From the NCBI GenBank assembly GCA_027405735.1, contig JAPEHQ010000018.1:992001-1056000 (forward strand): a stretch of DNA of 64,000 nt, in the 5' to 3' direction. Origin of the DNA: Mucor racemosus (Eukaryota > Mucoromycota > Mucoromycetes > Mucorales > Mucoraceae). The translations under genes and the position numbers were made by a program. The notes below the pieces were generated by a model that saw only the letters and a list, made by a program, of their open reading frames with translations, was not told where the DNA came from and searched no databases. Positions 23,791 through 35,401 of this stretch are shown one piece after another. Within the stretch, counting starts at the first letter, position 1. Each line of letters opens with the position of its first letter.

Positions 23791-24850
23791 TTGTTCTGGT
23801 AAAGAATTGAATAAATTGGCTTCAGACAAAGAGGATAAAAAGGTGGCAATAGGTTCCAGCGATGGCCATGTTTTATGTTTATAATACTGGAGAAATAAGA
23901 GTAAAAAAAATTAATGTAAATCACCTCTACTAGCGCATTAATTATAAAGTAAGACTATATTATTATCAAATAAACTACCACACGAAATTAACATGTATAA
24001 ATATTTACAGTAATAAGTTTGAATTAAGTAGGTATAGCATTGTAAATTCTTGAAAAAGTTCTCCAGTATTATAAAATCTCTTATTTTTAAGACTTACAAA
24101 GCTTATAAGCGGAATATTAATTTAGAAAATTATTTTTGTCCAGATCATCAATTTTGACATTTTTTAACTTTTTTTTTCTGGTTTTGCAAATTTGGAGTTA
24201 ATTATACTACCAATTATAAAAATCAAAAATATACACATATACAGAGTTTAACGCTCTGTTTGCTCAATAAAAAATAATAAACATTTTTATTGCAAAATAT
24301 TACATGAAAATACTTTAATCAAAAAACCGTTTTTGGGCCAAAAGTACAAATTTTTATTACTTAATATTTAATATTAAGCTTTTATAAAATGTGTATTAGT
24401 TATGGCTACAATTTTCTCTCACAATGTAGTATATTTAAACGTTGATTTTGCTATCAAAATTTGATTTTTCTGATTTTTGATCAAAATCATGAGTGTTGGT
24501 AAGGATAGAATGAGCCCCGAAAATGTCCGCTACAAAGTCTGAATTTTCAGACCGTAAATGGTTAAATATACGAAAAATCATAAAAAAAAACGCATTTTCA
24601 TTTAAAGCTTAGATATATACCATAGTATAAGAGACTTAGCCGTTCGATCGTGTTATGCTCAATTATGGCGTCGCTCTACGAGCTCGCTTTTGCAATTTTT
24701 TAATGAATGTATGATATGACAGACAGTTTTTCTAGTAGAAAAATGTATGTTTCTATGATAGCAGATATTGCGTATTTTGTTCAGTTTATGGGTTGATGCG
24801 CTGTAATGATGTTGCTTTCACACTGCCTGATACTTTTATTTATAATTAAC
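23791..24850 (+). repeat. Dynein-fragment repeat, copy 4
   Basis: Only the second half of the dynein piece is present (about 23803-23893: LNKLAS then KEDKKVAIGSSDGH). An extra T in the run after CATG shifts the frame. It joins directly to the 23145-23790 segment through GCTCAAAAGTAAG, and copy 5 has the same joint. The 0.8-kb non-coding tail follows. Confidence 0.75.
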
Positions 24851-24944
24851 TGCATTCTAAGATCAAATAGCATTATTTACTACTGTATTGTTGGACGTAT
24901 TTCTTTATTACCAGATCAAATCGAAGGCAATGATATTTATATCT

Positions 24945-25473
24945 TGTTGTATTCCACCTACTAGTATCATACATTATCACCTTCTACAGTATCAACACAT
25001 CTTACAATCTATTGACTACGACATGTATTGAAGTGCAAGTCTTGATATCGGATATAAGAAACTCCTAGCGTACCACGTTTAATCCAGTAATTACCAAGAA
25101 CGCTTGGACCTCAATTATGACACCACATTATTTCATCCCAGCAGTTAACCAATCAAGTAGTTATCAAATCAACATCCAAGCATATTTAGCGCAGCATTGA
25201 AACAACACAACTCACAAGCTCTGCAAGAACAGCTAAATTATGATTGATCCATTTCAATCCATAGATTACTATCAAACAAATCCAATGGTTCAATAGTGCC
25301 TTAAATTACATCTCAGGATCTCAATGTCAAATCAATATAAAAGGCCATACTTTTACATCTAAATAAACGATATCTTGTTTTTATTATACAGTTGAAGAAC
25401 TGATTAATTACTCATTCTTTTATAATTGTATTCTTTTTTAAGTACTATTTATCAAGCCTGAAAATATACGACA
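24945..25473 (+). mobile_element. Solo LTR, family C, complete copy (529 bp)
   Basis: TGTTGTATTCC...ATACGACA. The flanks TATCT and ATTTG do not match. Compared with the left half of the palindrome, about 200 bp (equivalent to 2928-3129) is missing exactly at this LTR. This is expected if two LTRs in different sites recombined and removed the DNA between them. Confidence 0.75.
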
Positions 25474-25794
25474 ATTTGTTTAAATTTTATGTGTGATAAG
25501 TAACATGGTAACATCTTTAATCTTAGATCTGGCTTGCATATAATAGATTTAAGCAGTAAGTGTTATTTAATTTTATTCTCGAGCAAAAACCGTTGTTGCT
25601 GTAAACACTATAGCTATAATAAACGTATTTACAAATGATGATGATAATCGTAAATATATTGGCTCTTGCATGTATTACTCTACATCAGCAACGTATTGAA
25701 TTGTATTATCGTCTATAATCTATATTAATAAAAGCAAATGTAATTTAAAAACTCATTATTCCAGTAAAAAATGAAATGGAATTTCGAGAACGGC

Positions 25795-26130
25795 ATGATT
25801 CTTATGTACAACAAACCAACTTGTGCGCATACGATCAGCTCATTATGCTCATGGTCAGATTTTATTATTATGCAGAAATAGGGATAATGATATGCTTATA
25901 GGCAATTCTACTATTATATACACATGGGATTAGTTTCATGCACACGGACAGAATATATAATTCTACACATACAGGCTTTTCGTTATGCTCGTGTGCAGTT
26001 TCTTTTGTTGTGCCCATGTGCATCTTCTTATCTGTTTAGCCATTATTCAGTGAGCGCAACAACTCATCAGGCCATAGTGTGCAGCCCACCTGGGCACAAC
26101 AAAATCATCGCGTGCAGCACAGGTCGGCTG
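25795..26130. repeat. Motif cluster, right counterpart of 2345-2640
   Basis: Inverted, diverged copy of the GTGCAC/GGGCACAA word cluster (GTGTGCAGTTTC, TTGTTGTGCCCATGTG, GGGCACAACAAAATC). It ends at the TA where the 1.2-kb transposon inserted. Confidence 0.6.
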
Positions 26131-26132
26131 TA

Positions 26133-27365
26133 CAGTCGTGATTCGATTTAGTGGACTCGTAATTAACGGATTTTCGATTTAATGGACAGTTTGAAATCGC
26201 CCGTTTTTTTTTCATAATTTTACTGCATAAATCCACTGAATCGATTCAGTGGATAGTGAACAATTTCGTTTCTACCAGTCCACTATATTAGTAAAATATA
26301 AATACTATTGGATAAAACTGTATTTAGCCGGTAATAGCTTGATCTGGTAGCCATGAAATTAGAAGAAATATGGAGAATCACCAAATCATGTGCCTAATTT
26401 ACCTCAGTTTTTTATTAAATTTCTTGTTATCCACTGTTTAATTCAGCTGCTCGAATATAAAAAGCCTTTATTAACAATATTATTTAATACTATAAACTAG
26501 TAACGCCTTTTTATTCTCATTTCTTGATCCAATATTACGGAAAACGGTTTATTAGATTTAGTGAACAATTCGATTTGCAGTGGCATTACATACTAAAAAC
26601 GCTTGATAAAAATAAAACAACCTAAATTTCAAGTGTCGCTCATAAAATATGATGCCACTTGAAATGTGAACAACGATAATAAACAAACGCTTCAATTGAA
26701 CACAATAACAAACGCATGCTAAAAATATGAAATACCCTTTTTGAACCATACATGTCGTGTATGTAGATGATAGCACCCTTGATCACGGCGCAATCAATTA
26801 CACAAATGACATATATATCAAAACAGGATTCTATCCAAATCAATAATGATAATAAACAAAGATATCAATTTAGTCAACTACTCATCTATATCGTAGTTGC
26901 ACTATCAATATAAATAAGATTCAAGCATATAAAAACTACCCCTTAAAAATCAAGGTTACATAAAATAGATATAACAGAAATAAACAAAAACAACCATTTC
27001 CCAAAAGGTCGATATTGTCACACTTGACATACAATCCCTTATGGTCAATGCTCTATACAATTTACCCCTTAAAATATCAAATCAATAACAATGTACTCAA
27101 AACTGGAAGATTACTAAATATACATCCATTCAAGTCTGATGGTATCCAAGTTCTCCAAATCACTATAAATACCCTCATACTTTTCAATTATTTTAACTCT
27201 TGAGAAATCTTTTGTAATAAAAACTTTAGCTGATTATAATTGTATTTCTACTGCTTTTATTTTTTATATTTTTTTTTATTTTAGTAAATAACATCGTAAT
27301 TTACTGCACGATTTATTGGACACTTTTCTCCCTCCCAACGATTCCACTAAATCGAACCACGACTG
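26133..27365. mobile_element. Non-autonomous TA-flanked DNA transposon (Tc1/mariner-pogo type)
   Basis: The 1233-bp element has CAGTCGTG...CACGACTG ends. The terminal inverted repeats are about 28 bp (26133-26160 against 27338-27365) with two mismatches. A TA dinucleotide flanks each side (26131-26132 and 27366-27367). Inside each end is a related word, CGATTTA(A/T)TGGACA. TA duplication and CAGT ends are typical of the Tc1/mariner superfamily, especially pogo/Fot1. No transposase frame is present (the longest frames are under 75 codons), so it would depend on an enzyme encoded elsewhere. Confidence 0.85.
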
Positions 27366-27540
27366 TATATACAACAACGCTTTTTTTTATTTCATTACAT
27401 TCTATATTTTACAACTTAGTTGACTTGCTGTTGTACTTTTGAAAGAAATACTCCATAAGTTAAAATGTATTTTGATATTTGAATTTTCAAAAAAAAAAAA
27501 AAAAAAAACAATTTTCATAGTTTTTAATCTTCATCGTAAG

Positions 27541-29070
27541 AACGTGCTCTCTTTTCTATAAGTACCCTCATACAAATCACTTTTGAGGATACATCCTAGA
27601 CACTACCCAATAGATATAAATTATCCGAATTACACTTCCTAGTTCTAAATTTATTTTATACCTTACGAAAGTCTCAAAAAAAACAGGTAAATTCACTGCT
27701 TTTTCCTTGAAAACTGAGTCTCACTTTTCACCCCTGCTCTGTAATAATTTACATTACATGATGTTTCAACAATAATTGCATGAATTAGTTTCAGTTGTAT
27801 AATTTATATAAATATGTAAATGTTGAATCAGATATTGAACATTAGTGAAAATATCTGTTTCTTTCCTTCATTAATAATTTTAATCAAATAAACTTATTAT
27901 CACAACCATAACCGATATATTACTTAATACTACTTGTCAAATATTAATCACACTTAATACATAGTAAGTATTGACCAAAGTAATAGTCAACTACAATTAG
28001 TAACACCAACAATGTCCACCTCTAGTACTTTTTTCTTAATAGACTCAACCTATTACAAGATCATAGTACTTATTACATGCTCTACTTTTTTTTCCAACTA
28101 AATAATACAAAGAAAAAATATATGCCAATGTACCTGAGATGCTCACCTTTAATCCAAAAACAAATATCCAAAAATATCCTACTTTTTGCAGTTGGTATAA
28201 CTTTTCAAGTGCTAATGTTTCAGATTTTTACACATATTTCGCTGCTAAAATTAGAAACTTTGAGGCTTTATATCTCTACAAAACATTAAGCTATGCGAAC
28301 ACTTTTTAATAATAAAACTTACTTGTTTTAAAGTACTCTATAGCATATTTCAGTATAAAAAAATTCTGGGCACTTTTATTTTTTTTCATTTTTTTTTGGT
28401 ATTTCTGTAGTAGATTTCAAAATATTGGTTAAATTGAGCAGCATTTTTTTACATGCATGCCATTTGCCTCATTAAGCTCTCTCGGACCCAATTTAGTTTT
28501 TTTAAAAATATTGATTTTTCGTAGAGATATCCGCAAAAATGTGTCCAGAGAGATATCTCCGTTTCCAGCTCCAATTTTCCCCTTGTATACCCTCATCCCA
28601 AAATCTGAATTTGAAAAAAAATCGACAAAAAGCTTGTTTCCTCTATGAAAAATGCAGCTAGAGAGTTCAGCAATAGCTCAATCGATAGATAATGTTTTTG
28701 AGCATTATATCCATTACTTTTATTTAAAATATGCTTATAAAAGATGATGTGTATCCTCAAAAAACATACAAAATTTCAATTGCATTTTGCGCAAAATTTA
28801 ATGTGAAACATTTGCTTGAATTTTACATAGATGAATCCAAAATTTAAAACTGTACAAAAAACATTTAGTACTCTAGTTCAGCCTATTTTTCAGTTCATGA
28901 GTTATTAAACAAACTTGTTTTTTTTACCATTTTTCGATCAGTTTTGAAAATCGATTTTGAAACTCAGTTGGCATAACCTGTGAGTTATATTGTAAATTAC
29001 GATTTTGAATTTCTCGATCAATAATCAATATTTTTTGCTGAAACAAAAAAAGCAGAGTAACTAGAGCTAT
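27541..29070 (+). repeat. R2 repeat unit, copy 3, split by a solo LTR
   Basis: Runs parallel to 54005-55210: both begin with a GTGC(C/T)CTCTTTTCTATAA word, contain the MLP...-like frame remnants, and continue through the AAACTGTACAAAAAACATTT block. A 338-bp LTR lies inside at 27740-28077. All frames are broken. Confidence 0.7.
27740..28077. mobile_element. Solo LTR, family E (338 bp)
   Basis: Starts TGTAATAATTTAC and ends GTACTTATTACA; the last 8 bases are the reverse complement of the first 8. The flanking 5-bp direct repeat TGCTC is exact (27735-27739 and 28078-28082). The unoccupied site is preserved at about 17527 (CCCCTGCTCTACTTTTTT). This is the only copy seen in the window. Confidence 0.88.
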
Positions 29071-29262
29071 CTCAAATATACAAAAATATATTAATTATAA
29101 AAGCGCTTTTACTGAATATATGTAAAAAAAAAAAAGCGCTCGAAAGAGATAAAAAACATTACAGAACTAAAATTTTTTATTTACCGTGCACAGGAAACAT
29201 TAATTTCATCTTATGTGTAAGTGAAGAACCCCTATCCAACTTTTTCTTTTTACTGGAGTTGC

Positions 29263-29314
29263 TGTCGAGCCCAGCTTATACTAGTAAATTTGGCTGGCAA
29301 AACCCGGCTCGACA
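29263..29314. repeat. Small fold-back (TGTCGAGCC ends), second copy
   Basis: 52 bp with perfect 9-bp ends, TGTCGAGCC...GGCTCGACA. It is the inverted relative of 7816-7874. Both sit outside the MLP-frame side of an R2-like region. Confidence 0.5.
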
Positions 29315-31948
29315 CCACTGCTACTTTTTATAACACTAAGCTGCATATAACGAGCTGCTTGGTTATTTTAAATCCAGAATCAGAAATAGTTTTGAATAAT
29401 ACATGTTCCATGTTTGATGGATAATGGATGATACGCTCAACATTGACAGTACTATAGTATTCTATCCCTCTTTAAAAAGATTGAATGGCATACTCCAACC
29501 CATGGCATCGAAAAGAGATTTTGAGACTCATTGGATTGATCTGATAAATCCAGAATTGAGGAGAATATTTCTATAATATATATATATATAAAAGTGTAAG
29601 ATATTTAAAAAGGGGTATTTTGAGTTACATAACTGCAGTTTGACTTTAGTAGTATTACAATTGCGCACCATATGATATCACGTAAAGTCTTTTTGACATG
29701 TATATATAAGGCAATATCAGATTTCTTAAGATTTTCATCGGCATCATCATAATAGCGTTCCTATTATAATTTAAATAATAACACAGCATTAGATAAAGCG
29801 CCTTTATAAAATGATGCAGCCTTCATTATAAACCTTTCCCTCTCCCCATCAAAATCCTTTTCTTCATCTTTTTAGAAAAAAAATCGACAATTAATAGTAC
29901 CAGAGTATGGTTAATTTGAGAAACCAGCTCATCGAAACTCGTTCAACAAGGTTGCATCATAGCTTGTATTTGTAATTTCTAGTACTTCATTGGGTTTTTC
30001 CATCAATTCAAACCTTTTGTCTAGTTTTTCTCGTCAATACATAAAAGATATTATCTTTAATACAATCTATTTTTCGGCCGAATGGCTGAACAATGTTTCC
30101 GCGAAAAGATTTTTTTTGAAAAGATTCAATTTTTCTAATGCATAACGCATGGTAAATAAAAGTTAGGCTGTTATGGTGTCTTTTTTGTAGCATCTCAAAT
30201 ATATTAAAGCAACTTTGTTTTTACTAGCACGTTTATCGTGAAAAAATATAGTACACAATAATGCCAACAGTAAATCAGAACAAGCAAGATTAAAAAAAAA
30301 GAAAAGGAGCACATCAACTGTTCATCGGCATGATAAATCAAGACAGATTTGGGTCATCCAATTAAAAAAACCAGGATATCATACATCAAGCTATTCAAAA
30401 TGTATACACCTCTAAAGAAAGCCTCGATCCATTACATCTACCTGTTGGTCTTATAATTCTATAACCTTAAAATAAATGCAAGAAGCGTATATATAATTTT
30501 TCCTTGACAAGATAAAGTTTATGTGCTACCAATATGTATCAACTTGTTAATATTATATCTGATTAGCGATGGCTGAAGCATCGTGCCGAGGTTGGTACAT
30601 ACATAGTTGATCACTCGTATCCCGTCTTTGAAAACCAACCAACCAGCCAAGCATTCAACATGTGTAATCAATCAACATTGGCAAACAGTAAACTGATGTA
30701 TTTGTCAACTGCTCATGTTGTTGCCAAGATAAAATAAAGTGGAGACGAGGCAAAATAAAACAGAGACTGGACTCGGCTATTTTGATCACAAGCTTCTCTT
30801 TAGCAGCCCCAATATTCTTTTTATAAATTTTAAATTAATCAAATATTAAACCTTGGTAGCACCAATAACATCATTTTTTTTTTTTTTGCAAATTATTTAG
30901 TATTTATTATTTATGGTCACATTAGCTACATTGTTGAACCGTTCTTTTTAATTTTTCAGTGATCTACTGCGTAAGGGCTTTTATAGGAACCACATAGAAG
31001 CTGTTAAAAAAGCATGCGCATCAATGATAACAAGATGCAGTGGATTTGGCTGCATCTAATTTAAATGAACATATTTTTACACATATTCATTCTAAAATAG
31101 TAAAGCAAAAAATACTGGCGTAATAGAGACCTTTTTAACTGTGTATGCCAAGTATTTGATTTCGTTTGGATGATCTTTCTAATATTGAAAAAAACTTTTA
31201 AAATCTTCATGTTACTCAAAAATAATAATAAAAAAAAAAAGCGGAATTTCTTCCTTACGCTACTGATTTAAAGGCACGAAGAAGTTTTTCTGCACATCTC
31301 TACTATCTTCAATGAATAATAGCAATAGACGGTTACTTTTCGTTAGCAAGAATGCAGCGATGACTAATACATGCAATACCATAAACTGTAATAGATATAG
31401 AAACAAATATATGCTACTAGATTACGCAGCACATCTTGGTTTATTTGCAATAATGCATTATTTGAAAAAAAAAAGATCTCATGCAAGATATATACATAGA
31501 TTGTATATCTAAACCAAGAATTCCTGATAGAAATAGATATTTTCAGAACCTTAAAAAATTGTCCTACAAATGGTTAAATGAGATTTTTACTTGATCACAT
31601 TTTTGAATCATTTATTTTTAATCAATCAATTAAATATAATGTAGGTTCTGATACTACATGAGAATTATTGCGCAGCCATAATACTGTATAGGTACATCCA
31701 AGCATGGATCAAATGACATATACCTTTTTCTAACATATCGAATATGAAAATCAATCATTTTGAGAAATCATAGAATAAATAAATGTGCGCCAATTTTTTT
31801 CATGCTTAATTACGAAATAACCCTCAATGTATCAAGTCTGCAGACATGTAATACATGCATTACAAAATATAACAAACATATATGCAACCTATTACAACTA
31901 ATTTAACCGCCATTTAATCCGCTTTTTTGTTTTGTTTGATTATTATTA
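29315..31948. other. AT-rich region, no gene recognised
   Basis: 2.6 kb with only short frames. A TA microsatellite lies near 29577-29590, and A/T runs near 30874-30890. No repeat shared with the rest of the window was noticed and no convincing exon was found. Confidence 0.45.
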
Positions 31949-33050
31949 CTAATCTTCTACTACAGCAGTTCCCTTGACAGCAATATTTCCCTCATGATCC
32001 AATACCCATAATGTATATTCATTAGTACTAGTCTGCTTACCCATAACAGTAATGGGATCATTGACAATAAGCGGACTTTTACAACGATAACTGAAATTTG
32101 TAATAGATTTTCTTGTTGTTGATGGTGATGAGTCATTGGTAACCGAAGCTAGATGTTGATCAAGATGATTAACCATCAAAGTAAATGACAAAGGGCCATG
32201 AGTGAGGCAACCTGTCAATATGTATTATGCAAGTTAATTTACATGTAATGCACATTAATTCTCTTTTTATTTTTTATTTTTTTACCTTTTTGATTCTCTA
32301 CAGTTGTTGAATAAATGTGATCATAATGGATTAAATGAGAATTGAAGGTTAATGCAGAAAACCTAAATAAAGTAATTGGAGTTGGTTTCAGGTTGATACT
32401 AAAATCAGGAGATGTAGTTGGTGGTGATGGTGGTGATGGTGGTGGAGGTGGTGGAGGTGGAGTATTAATTACTACCGGATGATCGATTTTATCTACATAA
32501 AATGCAGTTTAATAAGTATATAACATATGAAATACAACATACTTTGATCTTCTTTAACATACACCCAACATCGTGACTCAGTAGCCGACCAACCTTGTTC
32601 ATTATGCAATTGCTTGTCAACCCAAATGAATACAGAATCACCACGTCTACCCCCTTGACGCATTTGAATATCACGAATTGAAGATTGCATTGTTACGTTT
32701 TGACCTACTTTTAAAGGGTTGTCTTTATTCCAGCTTAATTCACCACCTGCCCACATACGATGTATGTATGGAAAGGGCGGACTCCAATCCGTTTCATAAC
32801 CATCAGAAGAAAGTTCTGATTCAGGTACGCGAGGAGGAAAATAGGCTAAATGCCATGCTGGTGGTAAGATGGTTCCGTTTCTAGGTAAATTGTTATACGC
32901 ATATTTAGGATGATTTAATGTGTTTGCCATTAAATTAAATTGAGATGGTGAAATGACATCTTTTTCAACGATTTTCTTTTGAAGAATGTCAGTTTTCCAT
33001 TTACTGACACTACCCCAACTATAGAAACGTATGGATCTTTTGAGCAGCAT
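31949..33050 (-). CDS. HTD2: Mitochondrial 3-hydroxyacyl-thioester dehydratase-like (HTD2, hotdog/MaoC)
   Basis: Complement exons 33050-32543, 32492-32286 and 32211-31949 give 325 residues. The N-terminus MLLKRSIRFYSWGSV is basic and acid-free, as expected of a mitochondrial presequence. Motifs of the fungal HTD2/mesaconyl-CoA hydratase-like group are present: LPPAWHLAYFPPRVPESELS, DGYE, PPFPYIHRMWAGGEL in the first hotdog, and ALTFNSHLIHYDHIY with LTHGPL in the second. Yeast Htd2 dehydrates 3-hydroxyacyl-ACP in mitochondrial fatty acid synthesis II, which feeds lipoic acid. A proline run (eight P, then SPPSPP) separates the halves, encoded by a GGTGG-rich tract near 32425-32460. Introns are 50 and 74 bp. 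It is divergent from the phosphatase gene, with a 760-bp gap. Confidence 0.9.
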
Positions 33051-33810
33051 TTTATCGATATATAAAAAGAAAGAAATACACAAACTAAGATATTTAATTA
33101 TGACGATATACTGGTCAGAAGAAAGGGAACTAAGTTTTTCCTTTTGATATTAGATATGATGCTGGTTTCCGCCAAAGCGGATATCTCGTAAAAAGGCAAG
33201 AACGAATTGTTGTCAATTAATAATGATGTACTACCATCTTAATAAGAAGGAAAGAATATTCATTTGTTTCACATACTTTAGAGTTTTGGTATGTTTTGGT
33301 TAAAAGCCCAGGAAAATAAAAACATTTACCATAATAAAAAGAAAATTAATATAAAATTATTTTGTGATACAAACATGAAAATAGATTTCTTTTCTTCCAA
33401 TCTCTCTAAATCTTTCATTATTACTGACATTTTATCATTTTAAAAAAGGGAGCTAGAAACAAAAAGGGAGGAGGGGGAGGGAAGCAGCAACCAAAAAGGA
33501 GCATGAGAGGGTACCCATCTTTTTTAGAAGAAAAGGAAGTGTGTATATGACAACAAATAATCAATTATCAAATGTACCTAAAAAGGTGGCGTTTTTCTTG
33601 GAGGCTAATAATAAACAAGGAGGGCAAATAGAGAAATTGGTTTAATTAACACAATTATGTATAATTGGCCAGCTAATTAATAGTCTTATTTTTCCGTTTT
33701 AAACCGATTTTCTATATATATATATATATATATGTATAATCAAGCAAATTAAACAATCATCTTTCTCTTTCTTTTTCTATTTTCTTTTTGTCTATTTCTC
33801 TTTTAATATA
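33051..33810. other. Shared intergenic region between divergent genes
   Basis: 760 bp serving as upstream region for both the HTD2-like and phosphatase genes. It has a purine-rich patch (33465-33500), a TA dinucleotide run (about 33714-33733) and a long pyrimidine-rich leader up to the ATG at 33811. No gene is seen. Confidence 0.5.
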
Positions 33811-34870
33811 ATGAACAAAAGATTATCTTTATCAATTACTCCAACTAGCTCAACCTCAAGTGGATTAGCTAATCGTAGAAGAAATAATAAAAATTTATCA
33901 TTGTGTCTTTCACCTGAATCAACATCTCAATTATTAAATGTACCTCAACAATCACAACAGCAAAAGCAACAAAAAGATGATGTAAATGCTTATCCATTAG
34001 GCCCAGCAAAGATTATGCCTTTGCTTTACTTGGGCTCGGAAAAGAATGCCTTGGATTTAGATCATTTAAAACAATTAAATGTTCAAGCTATTTTAAATGT
34101 TGCCGCCGAAGTAAACAATCCCTACGAATATTTATTTCAATCAATGGATGATTTATTATCTTCTTCAATTATACCTTCACCTTCACTTTCAAAAGCATCT
34201 TCTGTCAGCAGTACAGCTTCAAGTATTCAAACAATCATTGATTCCGCACCAACAACACAATCGACAACACATGTCGCTTATCAAAAGTTGCCATGGCAAC
34301 ACAATCAAGATAATTTAGCTGTAGAATTATCAAAAGCAATTGATATCATTGATCGTGCTCGTAATGCGGGTCAAACTATTCTTGTACATTGCCAATGTGG
34401 CGTTGCTCGTTCTGCAACTGTCATTATTGCTTATATAATGAAAACATACAACATGCCAATGCAAGATGCTTATAATCATGTCAAGGATTTAGCTCCTCCC
34501 ATCAGCCCAAATCTTGGTTTCTTATTTCAATTAAGAGAATTCGAACAAAAGATTCGACCAACAGTAATTGAACAACAACAATTACAACCACCTCCTACAC
34601 CGACAGTTGCTACAACACATCAAGTATTGAAACAACAACAACAACAACAATCAATTGTCGGACGTAACCACAGTCGTATCGGTCGCCCAAAAAGCTGGAT
34701 CGGTTTAACTAATCCTACTACTGCTTCTGCATCCGATGTAACATCTAAACCTAAAAAAAACACATTTATGATTCGTGCAAGTTCACTTTGTTTAAATGGT
34801 GCTTGGAAACGTAAATTAAAAACTAAACCATTACAAAAAACTGATTCACAACAACAACAACAACAGCACC

Positions 34871-34908
<38 letters not shown>

Positions 34909-34965
34909 GATGGCTGGTGGAAAACTAGAAAAGTTTCAGTTGATACTACTAGTGTTTGCTGTTGA
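33811..34965 (+). CDS. Dual-specificity protein phosphatase (fungal MAPK phosphatase type)
   Basis: Single exon, 384 residues. The catalytic signature HCQCGVARSA has the nucleophile C194 and phosphate-binding R200. It is preceded by KIMPLLYLGSEKNALD, LNVQAILNVAAE and LPWQHNQDNLA, and followed by IIAYIMKTYNM and APPISPNLGFLFQLREFE. This order matches yeast Msg5/Sdp1 and fission yeast Pmp1, which dephosphorylate MAP kinases, so that role is inferred. A Ser/Thr-rich N-terminus holds a possible kinase-docking or regulatory region. A 40-residue S/T-rich insert lies between LNVAAE and LPW. The C-terminal part is basic with glutamine tracts, mostly CAA codons (34623-34650, 34848-34909). A long pyrimidine-rich leader precedes the ATG. 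Confidence 0.92.
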
Positions 34966-35401
34966 AAGATATATTTATTCATTATTCCCCCTCTTCTTCA
35001 TTCATTTATATTCTCTAATTTATTCTCCCCTCTCCCCTTCTTTTCATTGATTAGCTTCCCCTCCCTTTTTTTTTGTGTAAATAACCCAACATAACATACC
35101 TTCTTTTTATCTTTTTTCTTTTTATACATACACTCTCCTTAATATCATTATCTCTTGCCGCATTTACAATTTTATTATTCAACGAAAAAAAAAAGAAAGA
35201 AAATCATTCATCTATTATACGTATAGGAGGTATAAACGTACACAGTTGTATAGATTACAATTTACCTCTATCCCTCTCTTTCTCTTGTCCTCTCCCTATT
35301 CTATCTGTATCATAATTAATCAAAGAAAAATAAAAATAAAAAAATAATCATGCAGTTAAATGATCAAAAATACCAAAAAAGGAAATTTATAATTTATTGA
35401 T
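34966..35401. other. Convergent 3' region
   Basis: T/C-rich tract between the converging phosphatase and membrane-protein genes, probably the 3' UTRs of both. No gene is seen. Confidence 0.5.

Noticed and set aside
34620..34982. 120-codon frame with long cysteine runs on the complement of the phosphatase gene
   Set aside because: It is the antisense of the CAA/CAG glutamine tracts of a well-supported gene; cysteine runs are a by-product.
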